64,000 nucleotides of DNA from Clostridium puniceum (GCF_002006345.1 NZ_LZZM01000234.1:1-64000); one strand, 5' to 3'. Shown: positions 16,363 to 23,538, numbered from the stretch's first letter. Numbers and translations are program-made. The notes: generated by a model not told the origin, from the letters alone.

Positions 16363-17001
16363 CTATTGCAGTTTAAGACAAGGCCCATGACCTGTAGCTA
16401 TAAAATTAGGATTTAACCTTCTCAAAGTTCTTTGCAATTGTTCTAGCTTATCAGAGTCTGGTACCTGTTCTGACATAATACTATTTACTTCCATCTTCCA
16501 GTTTAATTCTTTCACTGTATTTATTTCTTCTCCCGTAGCAAACATTAAATCACTGCTAAAGAATATTTTACGTATATTTTCTACCATTAATAATCCATTC
16601 CAAAGATGCATTTCTGAAGGATACTCAATGAATTCCAATTCATAACTATCTGTAGTTAACTTCTCACCAGCTTTTTTAACAAGAATTTTTGCTTTAATTC
16701 CAAAACCATTTAATTGGCGTGCTGTAACTTCAGAACAGATTGTTTCAGCTTTAGGAAAATGTTCTAATATTACTGACAGCCCACCACATTCATCTGCTTC
16801 AAAGTGAGAAATAAAAATATATTTTAAAGCTTTACCATTAAGTTCTGCTTTAAGTTGTGGGAGCAAAGCTTCTGCCTGAATTACATTACCTGTATGTACT
16901 AATAATGGTTCATCACCTAATAGTAAATATTGATGAAATGTAAGATTAATCTGCTGAACATAACTACTAAATTGGTGTAAATCCTGATTTATAATTGCCA
17001 T
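16363..17001 (-). CDS. ODP-type metallo-beta-lactamase-fold protein (flavodiiron-like, no flavodoxin domain)
   Basis: This 212-residue cytoplasmic protein has the metallo-beta-lactamase fold of flavodiiron proteins. The metal motif H-x-E-x-D is visible as HFEADECGG (about residues 86-94), with further ligands likely at H in SEMHLWNG, D in SSDLMF and H in ATGHGP near the C-terminus. Full flavodiiron NO/O2 reductases carry a C-terminal flavodoxin domain, absent here. It resembles stand-alone oxygen-binding diiron proteins and may need a separate electron donor. AAAAGGAG lies before the ATG. It follows a DUF2249 gene on the same strand, with an FNR/CRP-like palindrome upstream of both, consistent with a role in oxygen or NO response. 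The C-terminus may have been altered by fusion to the pfl relic. Confidence 0.82.
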   Translation of the reverse strand: MAIINQDLHQFSSYVQQINLTFHQYLLLGDEPLLVHTGNVIQAEALLPQLKAELNGKALKYIFISHFEADECGGLSVILEHFPKAETICSEVTARQLNGFGIKAKILVKKAGEKLTTDSYELEFIEYPSEMHLWNGLLMVENIRKIFFSSDLMFATGEEINTVKELNWKMEVNSIMSEQVPDSDKLEQLQRTLRRLNPNFIATGHGPCLKLQ

Positions 17002-17104
17002 GTAACTAACTCCTTTTCTCTTTTAATATATATAAGTTCTAATTAAGAAAGTTCATAATTTAGTTGGTTGTCTTATCCAATCACTCTAATATAGAAATTA
17101 AATT

Positions 17105-17135
17105 TTAATGAACAAAATTTTTTAGAACATATATA
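17105..17135. repeat. 31-bp direct repeat, copy 2
   Basis: Identical to 4-34. It lies between the DUF2249 gene and the ODP-like gene, where it could affect co-transcription. No similarity extends outside the 31 bases. Confidence 0.7.
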
Positions 17136-17170
17136 ATCTAAATATAAAAACAATAAATTTTTATTCTTAT

Positions 17171-17404
17171 TTATTTTTTCGTAATTGCAATTCTCCATAT
17201 TTCAGGTCCTTGTTCTAAATATTCCCATTTAAAGTGTTCTGGAAAATTTAATATAAACTGCTGATAAAGTGGACGAGGATCATGATCATTTATAAGTTCC
17301 ATTATTTCACCTATTGCTAACTCCTCAAATGCTTTGAAAATGATATCCTTTTTATGTCCTTTTTCATAGATTCTGACATCTATGGTTATATCAAAATTTG
17401 TCAT
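17171..17404 (-). CDS. DUF2249 domain protein
   Basis: This 77-residue protein matches the DUF2249 pattern: a basic strand, FKAFEELAIGE, the hallmark NDHDPRPLYQQF, and the C-terminal YLEQGPEIWRIAI. DUF2249 proteins often accompany hemerythrin-like, nitrite/NO-related or iron-sulfur repair genes; the biochemical function is unknown. AAGGAGG lies before the ATG. Upstream is a GTGA-N6-TCAC palindrome (17502-17519) of the CRP/FNR type, and downstream the ODP-like gene, so it is probably part of a small stress operon. Confidence 0.88.
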   Translation of the reverse strand: MTNFDITIDVRIYEKGHKKDIIFKAFEELAIGEIMELINDHDPRPLYQQFILNFPEHFKWEYLEQGPEIWRIAITKK

Positions 17405-17501
17405 AATTAATTCCTCCTTAAATTCCTCTCGACAAGGATAAATCCCTTCGGAATAAAATTTTATTAGATGATAATATTATAACCATTGCTTCATATTTTT
17501 A

Positions 17502-17519
17502 GCGTGATTTATATCACGC
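17502..17519. promoter_or_regulatory. CRP/FNR-type palindromic operator
   Basis: GCGTGATTTATATCACGC has perfect 7-bp arms (GCGTGAT and ATCACGC) around TTAT. It is about 100 bases upstream of the DUF2249 start. The GTGA-N6-TCAC form is that of CRP/FNR-superfamily sites, including HcpR-type regulators of nitrosative stress. Which regulator binds is inferred only. Confidence 0.6.
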
Positions 17520-17532
17520 ATCAATATAATTT

Positions 17533-17757
17533 TCATTTGTAAAAAACTAAAATTGCTGCTTCTTTAGCTTCTGTATTTAATTCTTTTAATAACTCTGCAT
17601 TTTGTATAACTATAAAATTCCAAGATTGCTTATTATGTGCACTTAGTACATATATACCAGCTTCAATTATAGCCTGTAACTCTTCTTACTTTATTTATTC
17701 AGCTTTGAACTTTCTTGTAGTTCTTCTTTCTTTTATTACTTTTAATGTTTCGTTCAT
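17533..17757 (-). pseudogene. Broken and truncated nitroreductase gene
   Basis: The frame starts normally (MNETLKVIKERRTTRKF, with AAAGGAG upstream). It then has two in-frame TAA codons within four codons (17695-17697 and 17686-17688), and continues as LQAIIEAGIYVLSAHNKQSW, then NFIVIQNAELLKELN. This is the N-terminal third of an FMN nitroreductase. It ends at a TGA at 17533-17535; the remaining two thirds are gone. The ribosome binding site and operator survive, so inactivation looks recent. Confidence 0.82.
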
Positions 17758-17794
17758 TTTAATTTCTCCTTTTCACATTATATTATCAATTTAT

Positions 17795-17810
17795 TTCGTA
17801 CGTGAACGAA
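17795..17810. promoter_or_regulatory. Operator upstream of the nitroreductase relic
   Basis: TTCGTACGTGAACGAA has arms TTCGT and ACGAA with a 6-base spacer. The same layout (TTCGT-N6-ACGA) recurs at 18281-18296 before the marR gene, so both are probably bound by that MarR protein. Confidence 0.6.
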
Positions 17811-17820
17811 TCTATTTCTT

Positions 17821-17849
17821 AAAAAAGATGCCCTCAGAGCATCTTTTTT
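17821..17849. terminator. Bidirectional intrinsic terminator
   Basis: AAAAAGATGC (17822-17831) pairs with GCATCTTTTT (17839-17848), with T or A tracts on both sides. It overlaps the last codons of the marR gene and separates it from the nitroreductase relic. Confidence 0.8.
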
Positions 17850-18268
17850 ATATTATTTAAAGCTTTATTGATATTATCCTCAAAACTCTGTTTTTCATCC
17901 TTATCAAAATTACTTAACATTAAATCTAGAATTTCAGCTTCTATATTTTTAAGCTTATGTCTTATATAAATTCCTTCTGGTTTTAAGCTTATGTATACAC
18001 TTCTCTTATCTTCAACACAAACACATTTATTTATTATACCTTGACTTTCGTATTTGTTTATAATATCAGATAAAGAAGATTTAGATATTTGCCATATATT
18101 TGATATTTCATTAAAAATTAGAGCACTTCCATCTTCAGGAAGAATATAAAATAACAAAATATGATTTTGTAATATTGGCAGTCCTTCTTCTTTTATTTTT
18201 TTTGCAAGATATTTATTAGAAATAGTGTTAATTTCATTTATTTTGCTTAATAAACACTCATTTTTCAT
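17834..18268 (-). CDS. MarR-family regulator (probable nitroreductase-locus repressor)
   Basis: This 144-residue winged-helix protein has its DNA-recognition region at about 55-80 (NEISNIWQISKSSLSDIINKY) and the wing at about 85-100 (CVEDKRSVYISLKPEG). I choose the ATG at 18268 because GAGGTGAGAAA immediately precedes it; an in-frame start 20 codons earlier would run through the operator. A TTCGT-N6-ACGAT palindrome lies 13-28 bases upstream and a near copy lies upstream of the nitroreductase relic, so autoregulation and control of that gene are likely. With the nitroreductase broken, the regulator may be left without its main target. Confidence 0.86.
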   Translation of the reverse strand: MKNECLLSKINEINTISNKYLAKKIKEEGLPILQNHILLFYILPEDGSALIFNEISNIWQISKSSLSDIINKYESQGIINKCVCVEDKRSVYISLKPEGIYIRHKLKNIEAEILDLMLSNFDKDEKQSFEDNINKALNNIKKML

Positions 18269-18280
18269 TTTCTCACCTCG

Positions 18281-18296
18281 TTCGTTCGAGTACGAT
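18281..18296. promoter_or_regulatory. Operator of the marR gene
   Basis: TTCGTTCGAGTACGAT has half-sites TTCGT and ACGAT spaced by six bases, matching the operator at 17795-17810. It sits directly before the ribosome binding site of the marR gene. Confidence 0.6.
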
Positions 18297-18588
18297 TTAA
18301 TATTAACTCTTCTAATTCTTGTTGTCAATAGTTTTTGTTATTATTATTTTTTTATTAATGAAAATATTCATATCTTTAAATTTTATGTTGATTTAGAATT
18401 TATACAATCTAAAATTTTATTTGTACATTCTCGGCTAATGGTCACTATAATATTTGAGATTGTTCTAGTGTTAAGTTCAATCAGTTCATAAAAATTTATG
18501 TTTTGCTCTGTGTTTCTTAAATATATTTTTAAGCCAATTAAATATAATAATTTATAATCAACAAAATCATATAAACTTCAAATTATGT
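18297..18588. other. Non-coding interval
   Basis: About 290 bases of AT-rich sequence lie between the marR promoter and the terminator of the tRNA array. I see no gene with a ribosome binding site. Confidence 0.5.
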
Positions 18589-18621
18589 AAAAAAGAGTAA
18601 ACATAGTTTACTCTTTTTTTT
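18589..18621 (-). terminator. Terminator of the tRNA array
   Basis: AAAAAGAGTAAAC and GTTTACTCTTTTT form a 13-bp stem with a tight three-base loop directly after the last tRNA (minus strand). T tracts occur on both strands. Confidence 0.85.
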
Positions 18622-18704
18622 GGTGGAGGAAGATGGATTCGAACCATCGAAACTAACGTAACAGATTTACAGTCTGCCCCCTTTGGCCACTCGGGAACTC
18701 CTCC
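18621..18704 (-). tRNA. tRNA-Tyr (GTA), distal copy
   Basis: 84 bases including an encoded CCA. It is class II with a long variable arm. Anticodon GTA lies in GACTGTAAATC. It differs from the other two Tyr copies in the acceptor (GGAGGAG, creating a G-U pair) and D arm. Confidence 0.95.
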
Positions 18705-18747
18705 ATATTTTGTTTTATTAAAATATAAGTTTTCTTATATTTCTTGT

Positions 18748-18822
18748 TGGAGCTGGCAATAGGAATCGAACCTACAACCTGCTGATTACAAGTCAGCTGC
18801 TCTACCGTTGAGCCATGCCAGC
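18748..18822 (-). tRNA. tRNA-Thr (TGT), distal copy
   Basis: 75 bases including an encoded CCA. Acceptor GCTGGCA pairs with TGCCAGC. Anticodon TGT lies in GACTTGTAATC. The T arm has GGTTCGATTCC. Confidence 0.95.
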
Positions 18823-18942
18823 ATAATTCAGCTAAGATTTATGAGTTAAATTTTTTCATTAAGCTTAACAATTAACAGCAGATTTATTTTAACAAATTTT
18901 TTAGTATTCTGTCAAGATAAATAGTTTTATATTTTACTTACA

Positions 18943-19018
18943 TGGTGGGCACAACAGGGCTCGAACCTGTGACCCCCTGCTTGTAAGGCAGGTGCTCTCC
19001 CAGCTGAGCTATGCGCCC
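18943..19018 (-). tRNA. tRNA-Val (TAC), distal copy
   Basis: 76 bases including an encoded CCA. Acceptor GGGCGCA. Anticodon TAC lies in GCCTTACAAGC. The T arm is GGTTCGAGCCC. Identical in its visible arms to the copy at 19326. Confidence 0.95.
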
Positions 19019-19026
19019 ATGTAAAT

Positions 19027-19110
19027 TGGTGGAGGAAGATGGATTCGAACCATCGAAACTAACGTAACAGATTTACAGTCTGCCCCCTTTGGCCTCTCGG
19101 GAATTCCTCC
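19027..19110 (-). tRNA. tRNA-Tyr (GTA), middle copy
   Basis: 84 bases with encoded CCA, anticodon GTA and long variable arm. It begins nine bases upstream of the Val gene, the same arrangement as at 19410/19401. Confidence 0.95.
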
Positions 19111-19154
19111 ATATTTTATTCTATTAAAATATAAGTTTTTCTTATACTTTATAT

Positions 19155-19229
19155 TGGAGCTGGCAATAGGAATCGAACCTACAACCTGCTGATTACAAGT
19201 CAGCTGCTCTACCGTTGAGCCATGCCAGC
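19155..19229 (-). tRNA. tRNA-Thr (TGT), proximal copy
   Basis: 75 bases with encoded CCA and anticodon TGT. The Thr sequence matches the copy at 18748, and the spacer to the next Tyr gene is closely similar. Confidence 0.95.
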
Positions 19230-19325
19230 ACATTATTCAGTTAACATTTAAAAAAACAGTCAATTATATTTTAACAAAACTCTCACAATTTTGTCAATCT
19301 AAATAGTTTTTATATTTTACTTGAA

Positions 19326-19401
19326 TGGTGGGCACAACAGGGCTCGAACCTGTGACCCCCTGCTTGTAAGGCAGGTGCTCTCCCAGCTGAGCTATGCGCC
19401 C
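19326..19401 (-). tRNA. tRNA-Val (TAC), proximal copy
   Basis: 76 bases with encoded CCA and anticodon TAC. It lies nine bases after the first Tyr gene of the array. Confidence 0.95.
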
Positions 19402-19409
19402 ATACAAAT

Positions 19410-19493
19410 TGGTGGAGGAAGATGGATTCGAACCATCGAAACTAACGTAACAGATTTACAGTCTGCCCCCTTTGGCCTCTCGGGAATTCCTCC
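19410..19493 (-). tRNA. tRNA-Tyr (GTA), first of the array
   Basis: 84 bases with encoded CCA and anticodon GTA. It is the first gene of the minus-strand array Tyr-Val-Thr-Tyr-Val-Thr-Tyr. The clear promoter at 19540-19568 stands about 45 bases upstream. Confidence 0.95.
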
Positions 19494-19539
19494 GTATTTA
19501 ACTATTTAAAAGCTGTTATTTTTCCAATCAACAATGATT

Positions 19540-19568
19540 AGTATATCTGCAAAGCACTTTTTTTTCAA
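19540..19568 (-). promoter_or_regulatory. Promoter of the tRNA array
   Basis: On the minus strand TTGAAA (19568-19563) and TATACT (19545-19540) are 17 bases apart, a near-consensus housekeeping promoter followed by the first tRNA-Tyr. Confidence 0.75.
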
Positions 19569-19829
19569 CCCCAATTACAGGCTATATACTCAAATTAAAT
19601 TCATATTACTCTTAATTAATACAATATGCTCCTATTTAATACAATAATCTTATTTTTTTCTAACTTGCTGAAATCACTTTAAAGCTAGTAATTAATATCT
19701 TATTTTTAGAATATTTATTCTTAAGTTTCTTCTAAATCTATTATTTTTTAATATTGTTTCCAAAAAACATTTTTTTATACTATCTCCCCTTTATTCTTCA
19801 TATATATTTTATAAAGGGGGTATCTATCC
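19569..19829. other. Divergent control region between tRNA array and yyaC
   Basis: AT-rich sequence without an open frame. It must hold the yyaC promoter. I could not pick a convincing sporulation sigma-factor site by eye. Confidence 0.4.
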
Positions 19830-20366
19830 TTGAATAAATCAAATATTAATATGAATTCTAAATTTCCTTACAATCTCATTTTTGAGATCAAAAATTATAT
19901 TAATAAAGACACTGTAATAGTGTGCATTGGTACTGATAAATGTATCGGAGATTGCTTAGGTCCTTTAGTCGGATCTATTTTAACCGAGAATTTTTTTCCT
20001 CTGCCTGTTTACGGAACCTTATCTTCTCCAATTCATGCTTTAAATATAAGTGAGCGCTTAGATGAAATATATACTAACCATCCTAATGCCTACATAATAG
20101 GAGTTGATGCCTGCTTAGGTGATGAAGATGATATTGGTGAAATTCGTATAAGAGATTATGCAATTCGTCCTGGTAAGGGTGTGGGAAAAGAACTTCCCGA
20201 AGTTGGTATGGCTTCCGTTATTGGTATTGTTGACTCTAGCGATAGTTCTGAGTTATTTTTTTCACGCAGTATTAGACTTTCTTTTATAATGAATATGGCT
20301 AAAACCATATCTAAAGTATTTATTGAATCTTATAGCTTAAATAACGGACAATTCCCAAGACTTTAA
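19830..20366 (+). CDS. yyaC: YyaC family spore protease-like protein
   Basis: This 178-residue protein belongs to the YyaC family, related to the GPR spore protease fold and found in spore formers. Signature stretches are VIVCIGTDKCIGDCLGPLVG (about 30-49), the PVYGTLSSPIHALN region, GVDACLGDEDDIG, and RPGKGVGKELPEVG. B. subtilis yyaC is forespore-expressed; its substrate is not settled. The start is TTG at 19830, nine bases after AAAGGGGG. The first in-frame ATG, seven codons in, has no ribosome binding site. It is transcribed alone, divergent from the tRNA array and convergent with mbl. Confidence 0.9.
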   Translation: MNKSNINMNSKFPYNLIFEIKNYINKDTVIVCIGTDKCIGDCLGPLVGSILTENFFPLPVYGTLSSPIHALNISERLDEIYTNHPNAYIIGVDACLGDEDDIGEIRIRDYAIRPGKGVGKELPEVGMASVIGIVDSSDSSELFFSRSIRLSFIMNMAKTISKVFIESYSLNNGQFPRL

Positions 20367-20414
20367 CTATAAAGTATTAACTATTAATAGTATAAACAAA
20401 ATAATTATTTAAAC

Positions 20415-20459
20415 AGAAAATAACAGTCAAAAATATATACACTTTGACTGTTATTTTCT
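20415..20459. terminator. Bidirectional intrinsic terminator
   Basis: AGAAAATAACAGTCAAA (20415-20431) and its exact complement (20443-20459) make a 17-bp stem between the convergent yyaC and mbl genes. Confidence 0.9.
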
Positions 20460-20463
20460 AATT

Positions 20464-21498
20464 TTATTCTATAAGCACTATTTGTTGTGAGTTTGCTTCA
20501 CTATTTAATTTATCAATATAGCTTAGTACTTCACCAGTTCCTTTTGCAACACATTCAACAGAATCTTCTGCAACAGCTGTTGATACTCCTGTTTTAAATT
20601 CTATTAACTTGTCTAAACCATGTATTAATGCCCCTCCACCAGTCATTAAAATTCCTCTTTCTATTATATCTGAAGCTAATTCTGGTGGTGTTCTTTCTAA
20701 TACTTTCTTTACTGTATCAACTATAGTTTCCACAGGCTCTTTTATTGCATTTCTTATTTCTTCTGTGGTAATTTCAACTTCATCAGGCAATCCTGTTATA
20801 AGATTTCTACCCTTCATCATACATGTTAAATTTCTAGAGTTCTTAAATGCTGATCCAATATTAATTTTTAAATCTTCAGCAGTTTTTTCTCCTATCATTA
20901 ACTTATATTCATTTCTTACATATTTTATTATAGCATCGTCGAATTTATCTCCAGCTACTTTTATTGATTCTCTTTCAACTACACCGCCTAATGAAATAAC
21001 AGCAATATCGCAAGTTCCTCCGCCGATATCTACTACCATACATCCATTTGGTTTAGTAATGTCTAGACCAGCACCAATAGCTGCTGCTAATGGTTCTTCT
21101 ATTAAATGAACTGTTTTTGCTCCTGAATTCATAGCAGCATCAATAACAGCTCTTTTTTCTACTTCCGTAGCTTGCGATGGCACACAAACAATTACTTTGG
21201 GTGCTCTAACCCGTCTTGTACCACATGCCTTTTTTATAAATTCTTTTAACATCTTTTGTGTTAAATCATAATCTGAAATTACTCCATCTTTTAGTGGTCT
21301 TACTGCAACTATATTACCCGGGGTTCTTCCTATCATTTTTCTTGCTTCTTCCCCTATAGCCAACAATTTATTATTGTTTCTATTTATAGCTACAACAGAA
21401 GGTTCTTTTAAAATTACCCCCTTACCTTTTACATAAACTAGTACAGTTGCTGTTCCTAAGTCAATTGCAATATCTGTGCCTGTTCCAAAAAAGCCCAT
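20464..21498 (-). CDS. mbl: MreB-like rod-shape determining protein Mbl
   Basis: This 344-residue bacterial actin polymerises under the membrane and guides cell-wall synthesis for rod shape. Actin-fold nucleotide motifs are complete: phosphate 1 IDLGTATVLVYVKGKG (about 11-26), connect 1, phosphate 2 VVDIGGGTCDIAVISLGG (about 156-173), and the adenosine motif GGGALIHGLDKL. It follows spoIIID on the same strand, the order seen for mbl (not mreB) in B. subtilis, which is why I use this symbol. AGGAG lies ten bases before the ATG. The terminator shared with yyaC ends the unit. Confidence 0.92.
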   Translation of the reverse strand: MGFFGTGTDIAIDLGTATVLVYVKGKGVILKEPSVVAINRNNNKLLAIGEEARKMIGRTPGNIVAVRPLKDGVISDYDLTQKMLKEFIKKACGTRRVRAPKVIVCVPSQATEVEKRAVIDAAMNSGAKTVHLIEEPLAAAIGAGLDITKPNGCMVVDIGGGTCDIAVISLGGVVERESIKVAGDKFDDAIIKYVRNEYKLMIGEKTAEDLKINIGSAFKNSRNLTCMMKGRNLITGLPDEVEITTEEIRNAIKEPVETIVDTVKKVLERTPPELASDIIERGILMTGGGALIHGLDKLIEFKTGVSTAVAEDSVECVAKGTGEVLSYIDKLNSEANSQQIVLIE

Positions 21499-21577
21499 TT
21501 TTTATTCACTCCTATAATACATATTAATACCTATGTTTACATAATTCTACTAATACTATATTATAGTCCTAATCTCA

Positions 21578-21832
21578 TTAAGATTCAATAATTTTATACT
21601 TCATCTGTGTAGCATTTCCACCTCTAATATGCCGTTCAGCCTTATTAAATTCTAAAATTAAATGCGCTTCCTCTGCAATTTCAGGATTAATTTTAAAAAG
21701 TCTCTCTGTCATATCTTTATGGATTGTACTTTTACTAACTCCAAAAACTTTAGCTGTTTTTCTTATTGTTGCCTTTGAATCAATAATATACTTTGCTACA
21801 TCTAAAACTCTTTCCTCAATATAATCTTTCAA
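21578..21832 (-). CDS. spoIIID: Stage III sporulation regulator SpoIIID
   Basis: This 84-residue DNA-binding protein activates and represses many mother-cell genes during sporulation. The helix-turn-helix TIRKTAKVFGVSKSTIHKDM (about 22-41) and the basic C-terminal helix (AERHIRGGNATQMKYK) are the two DNA-contacting parts of the family. The start is TTG at 21832, preceded by GAGGAAGTGG; no ATG precedes the conserved DYIEERV start. It lies between a SpoIIQ-like gene and mbl, as in other spore formers. Confidence 0.95.
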   Translation of the reverse strand: MKDYIEERVLDVAKYIIDSKATIRKTAKVFGVSKSTIHKDMTERLFKINPEIAEEAHLILEFNKAERHIRGGNATQMKYKIIES

Positions 21833-21882
21833 AATACCACTTCCTCGATCTTATCTTTTATTCCATAGCATTTTTTAATACT

Positions 21883-21937
21883 CAATATTAGTCATTCATC
21901 GATTCCTACTTACTATAAGGATGAATAACTAATATTG
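21883..21937. repeat. Long hairpin between spoIIQ and spoIIID
   Basis: CAATATTAGTCATTCATC (21883-21900) and GATGAATAACTAATATTG (21920-21937) pair over 18 bases with one mismatch. No T tract follows on the minus strand, so it may be a weak terminator, processing site or operator rather than a standard terminator. Confidence 0.6.
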
Positions 21938-21952
21938 ATTTATCACAATGCT

Positions 21953-22684
21953 TTATTTAGTTTTTAAAGTAAAATACTTTTCTGGATTAACTTGTTCACC
22001 ATTAGCATTAATTACTTGCAAATTTAAAAATTCTCCAAATTGATCTTTGCTAAACACTTTTGCAGTTTCTCCAACTTTGCCAATAATTTTATTAGCTACA
22101 ACTTTATCACCCTTTTTCACGGATAAATTTGCATCAAGATTTCCATATCTAGTCTTTAATCCATTAGCATGTTTAATTTCAACAACTACGCCTTCTTCAA
22201 CTCCTGAATTTTCAGCAAGCTCTACTATACCATCAGCTACTGCCTTAACTTCAGTTCCTATTTTTGCTTGTAAATTTACTCCTCTAATAGTTCTAAAAAC
22301 TCCATCAGTTATTTTTACTGGTGTAGGATAAGAATATTTCCTACTTTCAATACCATCTACAGGATTTGAAAAATTTACTTTATTAGATGTAGCTACTGTA
22401 GTAGATTTTTCTGTCTTTGTCTTATCATTATTCTCTTTACCATCATTAGGAATATTTTCTACTCTTTCTGCATTTGGAATCTCATTTACATTTTTTCCAT
22501 TACTATCAGAATTTAATGTTAGTTCTTTATTTATCTCTTCTGTCTTATTAACTTCATTATTATTAGACATCTTATAGGAAATAGTTCCAACTGTAACTAT
22601 GATGCAAAGACAAAGGAATAAAGCAATATAAAATCCCTCCTTCCTAATTAATGTTTTAAATCTTTCTTTTAATTTTTTGTCCAA
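21953..22684 (-). CDS. spoIIQ: SpoIIQ-like M23/LytM-domain protein, catalytic residues lost
   Basis: This 243-residue forespore membrane protein probably pairs with SpoIIIAH across the engulfment septum. There is one membrane helix (about 19-37), a Ser/Asn/Lys-rich linker (about 40-115) and a LytM fold (about 120-240). The metal motif H-x3-D of active LytM peptidases is replaced by RGVN, and the HxH motif by FLNLQ, so the domain should be enzymatically inactive, as in B. subtilis SpoIIQ. AGGAGG lies eight bases before a TTG at 22684. A GTG three codons upstream overlaps the ribosome binding site and is less likely. It is upstream of spoIIID, the conserved clostridial position. The gene name rests mainly on context and architecture. 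Confidence 0.82.
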   Translation of the reverse strand: MDKKLKERFKTLIRKEGFYIALFLCLCIIVTVGTISYKMSNNNEVNKTEEINKELTLNSDSNGKNVNEIPNAERVENIPNDGKENNDKTKTEKSTTVATSNKVNFSNPVDGIESRKYSYPTPVKITDGVFRTIRGVNLQAKIGTEVKAVADGIVELAENSGVEEGVVVEIKHANGLKTRYGNLDANLSVKKGDKVVANKIIGKVGETAKVFSKDQFGEFLNLQVINANGEQVNPEKYFTLKTK

Positions 22685-22918
22685 TATGAACACCTCCTAC
22701 TGTTATATTTCCCCTTTAATGAAAAATAATACATAAATATAATTTTTTATTTCATTTTTTTGCATTTTTATCATACTAATCTACTAATAACTTGTATTAA
22801 AATATTGATATTCTAGATTATGTCCATTTTTCTATTTTATAAACAAAAATTATCACTATAATTAGATAACGTTAGTGCTTATTCTAATTAAAAGCTAATA
22901 CTTTAACATTAATTTATA

Positions 22919-22947
22919 TTTGCATATTAGAAATTACTTGTTATAAT
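22919..22947 (+). promoter_or_regulatory. Promoter of the riboswitch-controlled gene
   Basis: TTTGCA (22919-22924) and TATAAT (22942-22947) are 17 bases apart, about 30 bases before the ykkC-type aptamer. Confidence 0.6.
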
Positions 22948-22975
22948 AACTATATAAAAAGTGAAATGATCATTA

Positions 22976-23070
22976 GTTTTCTAGGGTTCCGTAGCTATAA
23001 ATGCTAGACTGGTCCAAGAGAAGGCACTTATAATTGACTATGTACACAGAAGTATAAAAGCCTAGAAGAT
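22976..23070 (+). ncRNA. ykkC-class riboswitch aptamer (guanidine-I or subtype 2)
   Basis: The conserved ykkC elements are visible in order: CTAGGGTTCCG at 22981, GACTGGTCCAAGAGA at about 23008, ACACAGAAG at about 23044 and ATAAAAGCCTAGAAGA at about 23054. The 5' TCTAGG pairs with 3' CCTAGA to close helix P1, replacing the usual G/C-rich version with a matching change on both sides. The ligand subtype (guanidine versus ppGpp, PRPP or nucleoside diphosphates) cannot be fixed by eye; the GGG/CCC core of consensus guanidine-I sequences is diverged. The 3' part overlaps a terminator, so ligand binding should permit transcription. Confidence 0.82.
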
Positions 23071-23099
23071 ATTTTATAATATTTCTTTAGGCTTTTTTT
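23057..23099 (+). terminator. Riboswitch-linked terminator
   Basis: AAAGCCTA (23057-23064) pairs with TAGGCTTT (23088-23095), followed by further T residues. Its 5' arm is part of the aptamer's 3' strand (P1), so terminator and aptamer are mutually exclusive. Confidence 0.85.
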
Positions 23100-23130
23100 A
23101 TATTTTTACCATGAAAGGATTAAATTAGAA

Positions 23131-23538
23131 ATGACATCAATTAAATTAACCATAAAATTATTAAAGGAAATATATAGTGTTTGTAGACTTAATAAAAATG
23201 ATGTGCTCCCTGCTTGGGCAATGAATGGAGACTTCTTTTCAATAACAAAAATAGATGATGAATTGTCTATTGTCTGCTCACAAGAAAAGCTTACTCATAA
23301 TATGCATAAGCTTGGCAATGCACAATGTGAAAAAGATTGGAGAATATTAAAGGTAGAAGGCCCATTGGATTTTTCATTAGTAGGAATACTTGCTTCCATT
23401 AGCAGTTTAATGGCTAAAGAACAAATTTGTATATTTGCTTTATCTACATATTATACTGACTATATACTTGTCAAGGAAAACGATGTGGATGCAGCAATTA
23501 ATGTCTTGATTAAAAATAATTATAATGTGATTAAATAA
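23131..23538 (+). CDS. ACT-domain protein under ykkC riboswitch control
   Basis: This 135-residue cytoplasmic protein has the layout of paired ACT domains of the CASTOR-like type (ACT_7): an N-terminal half with strands ending in FSITKIDDELSIVCSQE, then WRILKVEGPLDFSLVGILASI and the C-terminal strand FALSTYYTDYILVKENDVDAA. ACT domains bind amino acids or similar small ligands and often regulate enzymes. AAAGGA lies 11 bases before the ATG; an earlier ATG at 23111 opens only five codons. It is the sole gene after the riboswitch, so its product should respond to the riboswitch ligand. No catalytic domain is present. Confidence 0.8.
   Translation: MTSIKLTIKLLKEIYSVCRLNKNDVLPAWAMNGDFFSITKIDDELSIVCSQEKLTHNMHKLGNAQCEKDWRILKVEGPLDFSLVGILASISSLMAKEQICIFALSTYYTDYILVKENDVDAAINVLIKNNYNVIK

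Noticed and set aside
19009..19509. Plus- and minus-strand reading frames across the tRNA array
   Set aside because: They lie entirely over tRNA genes, a well-known source of false protein calls.
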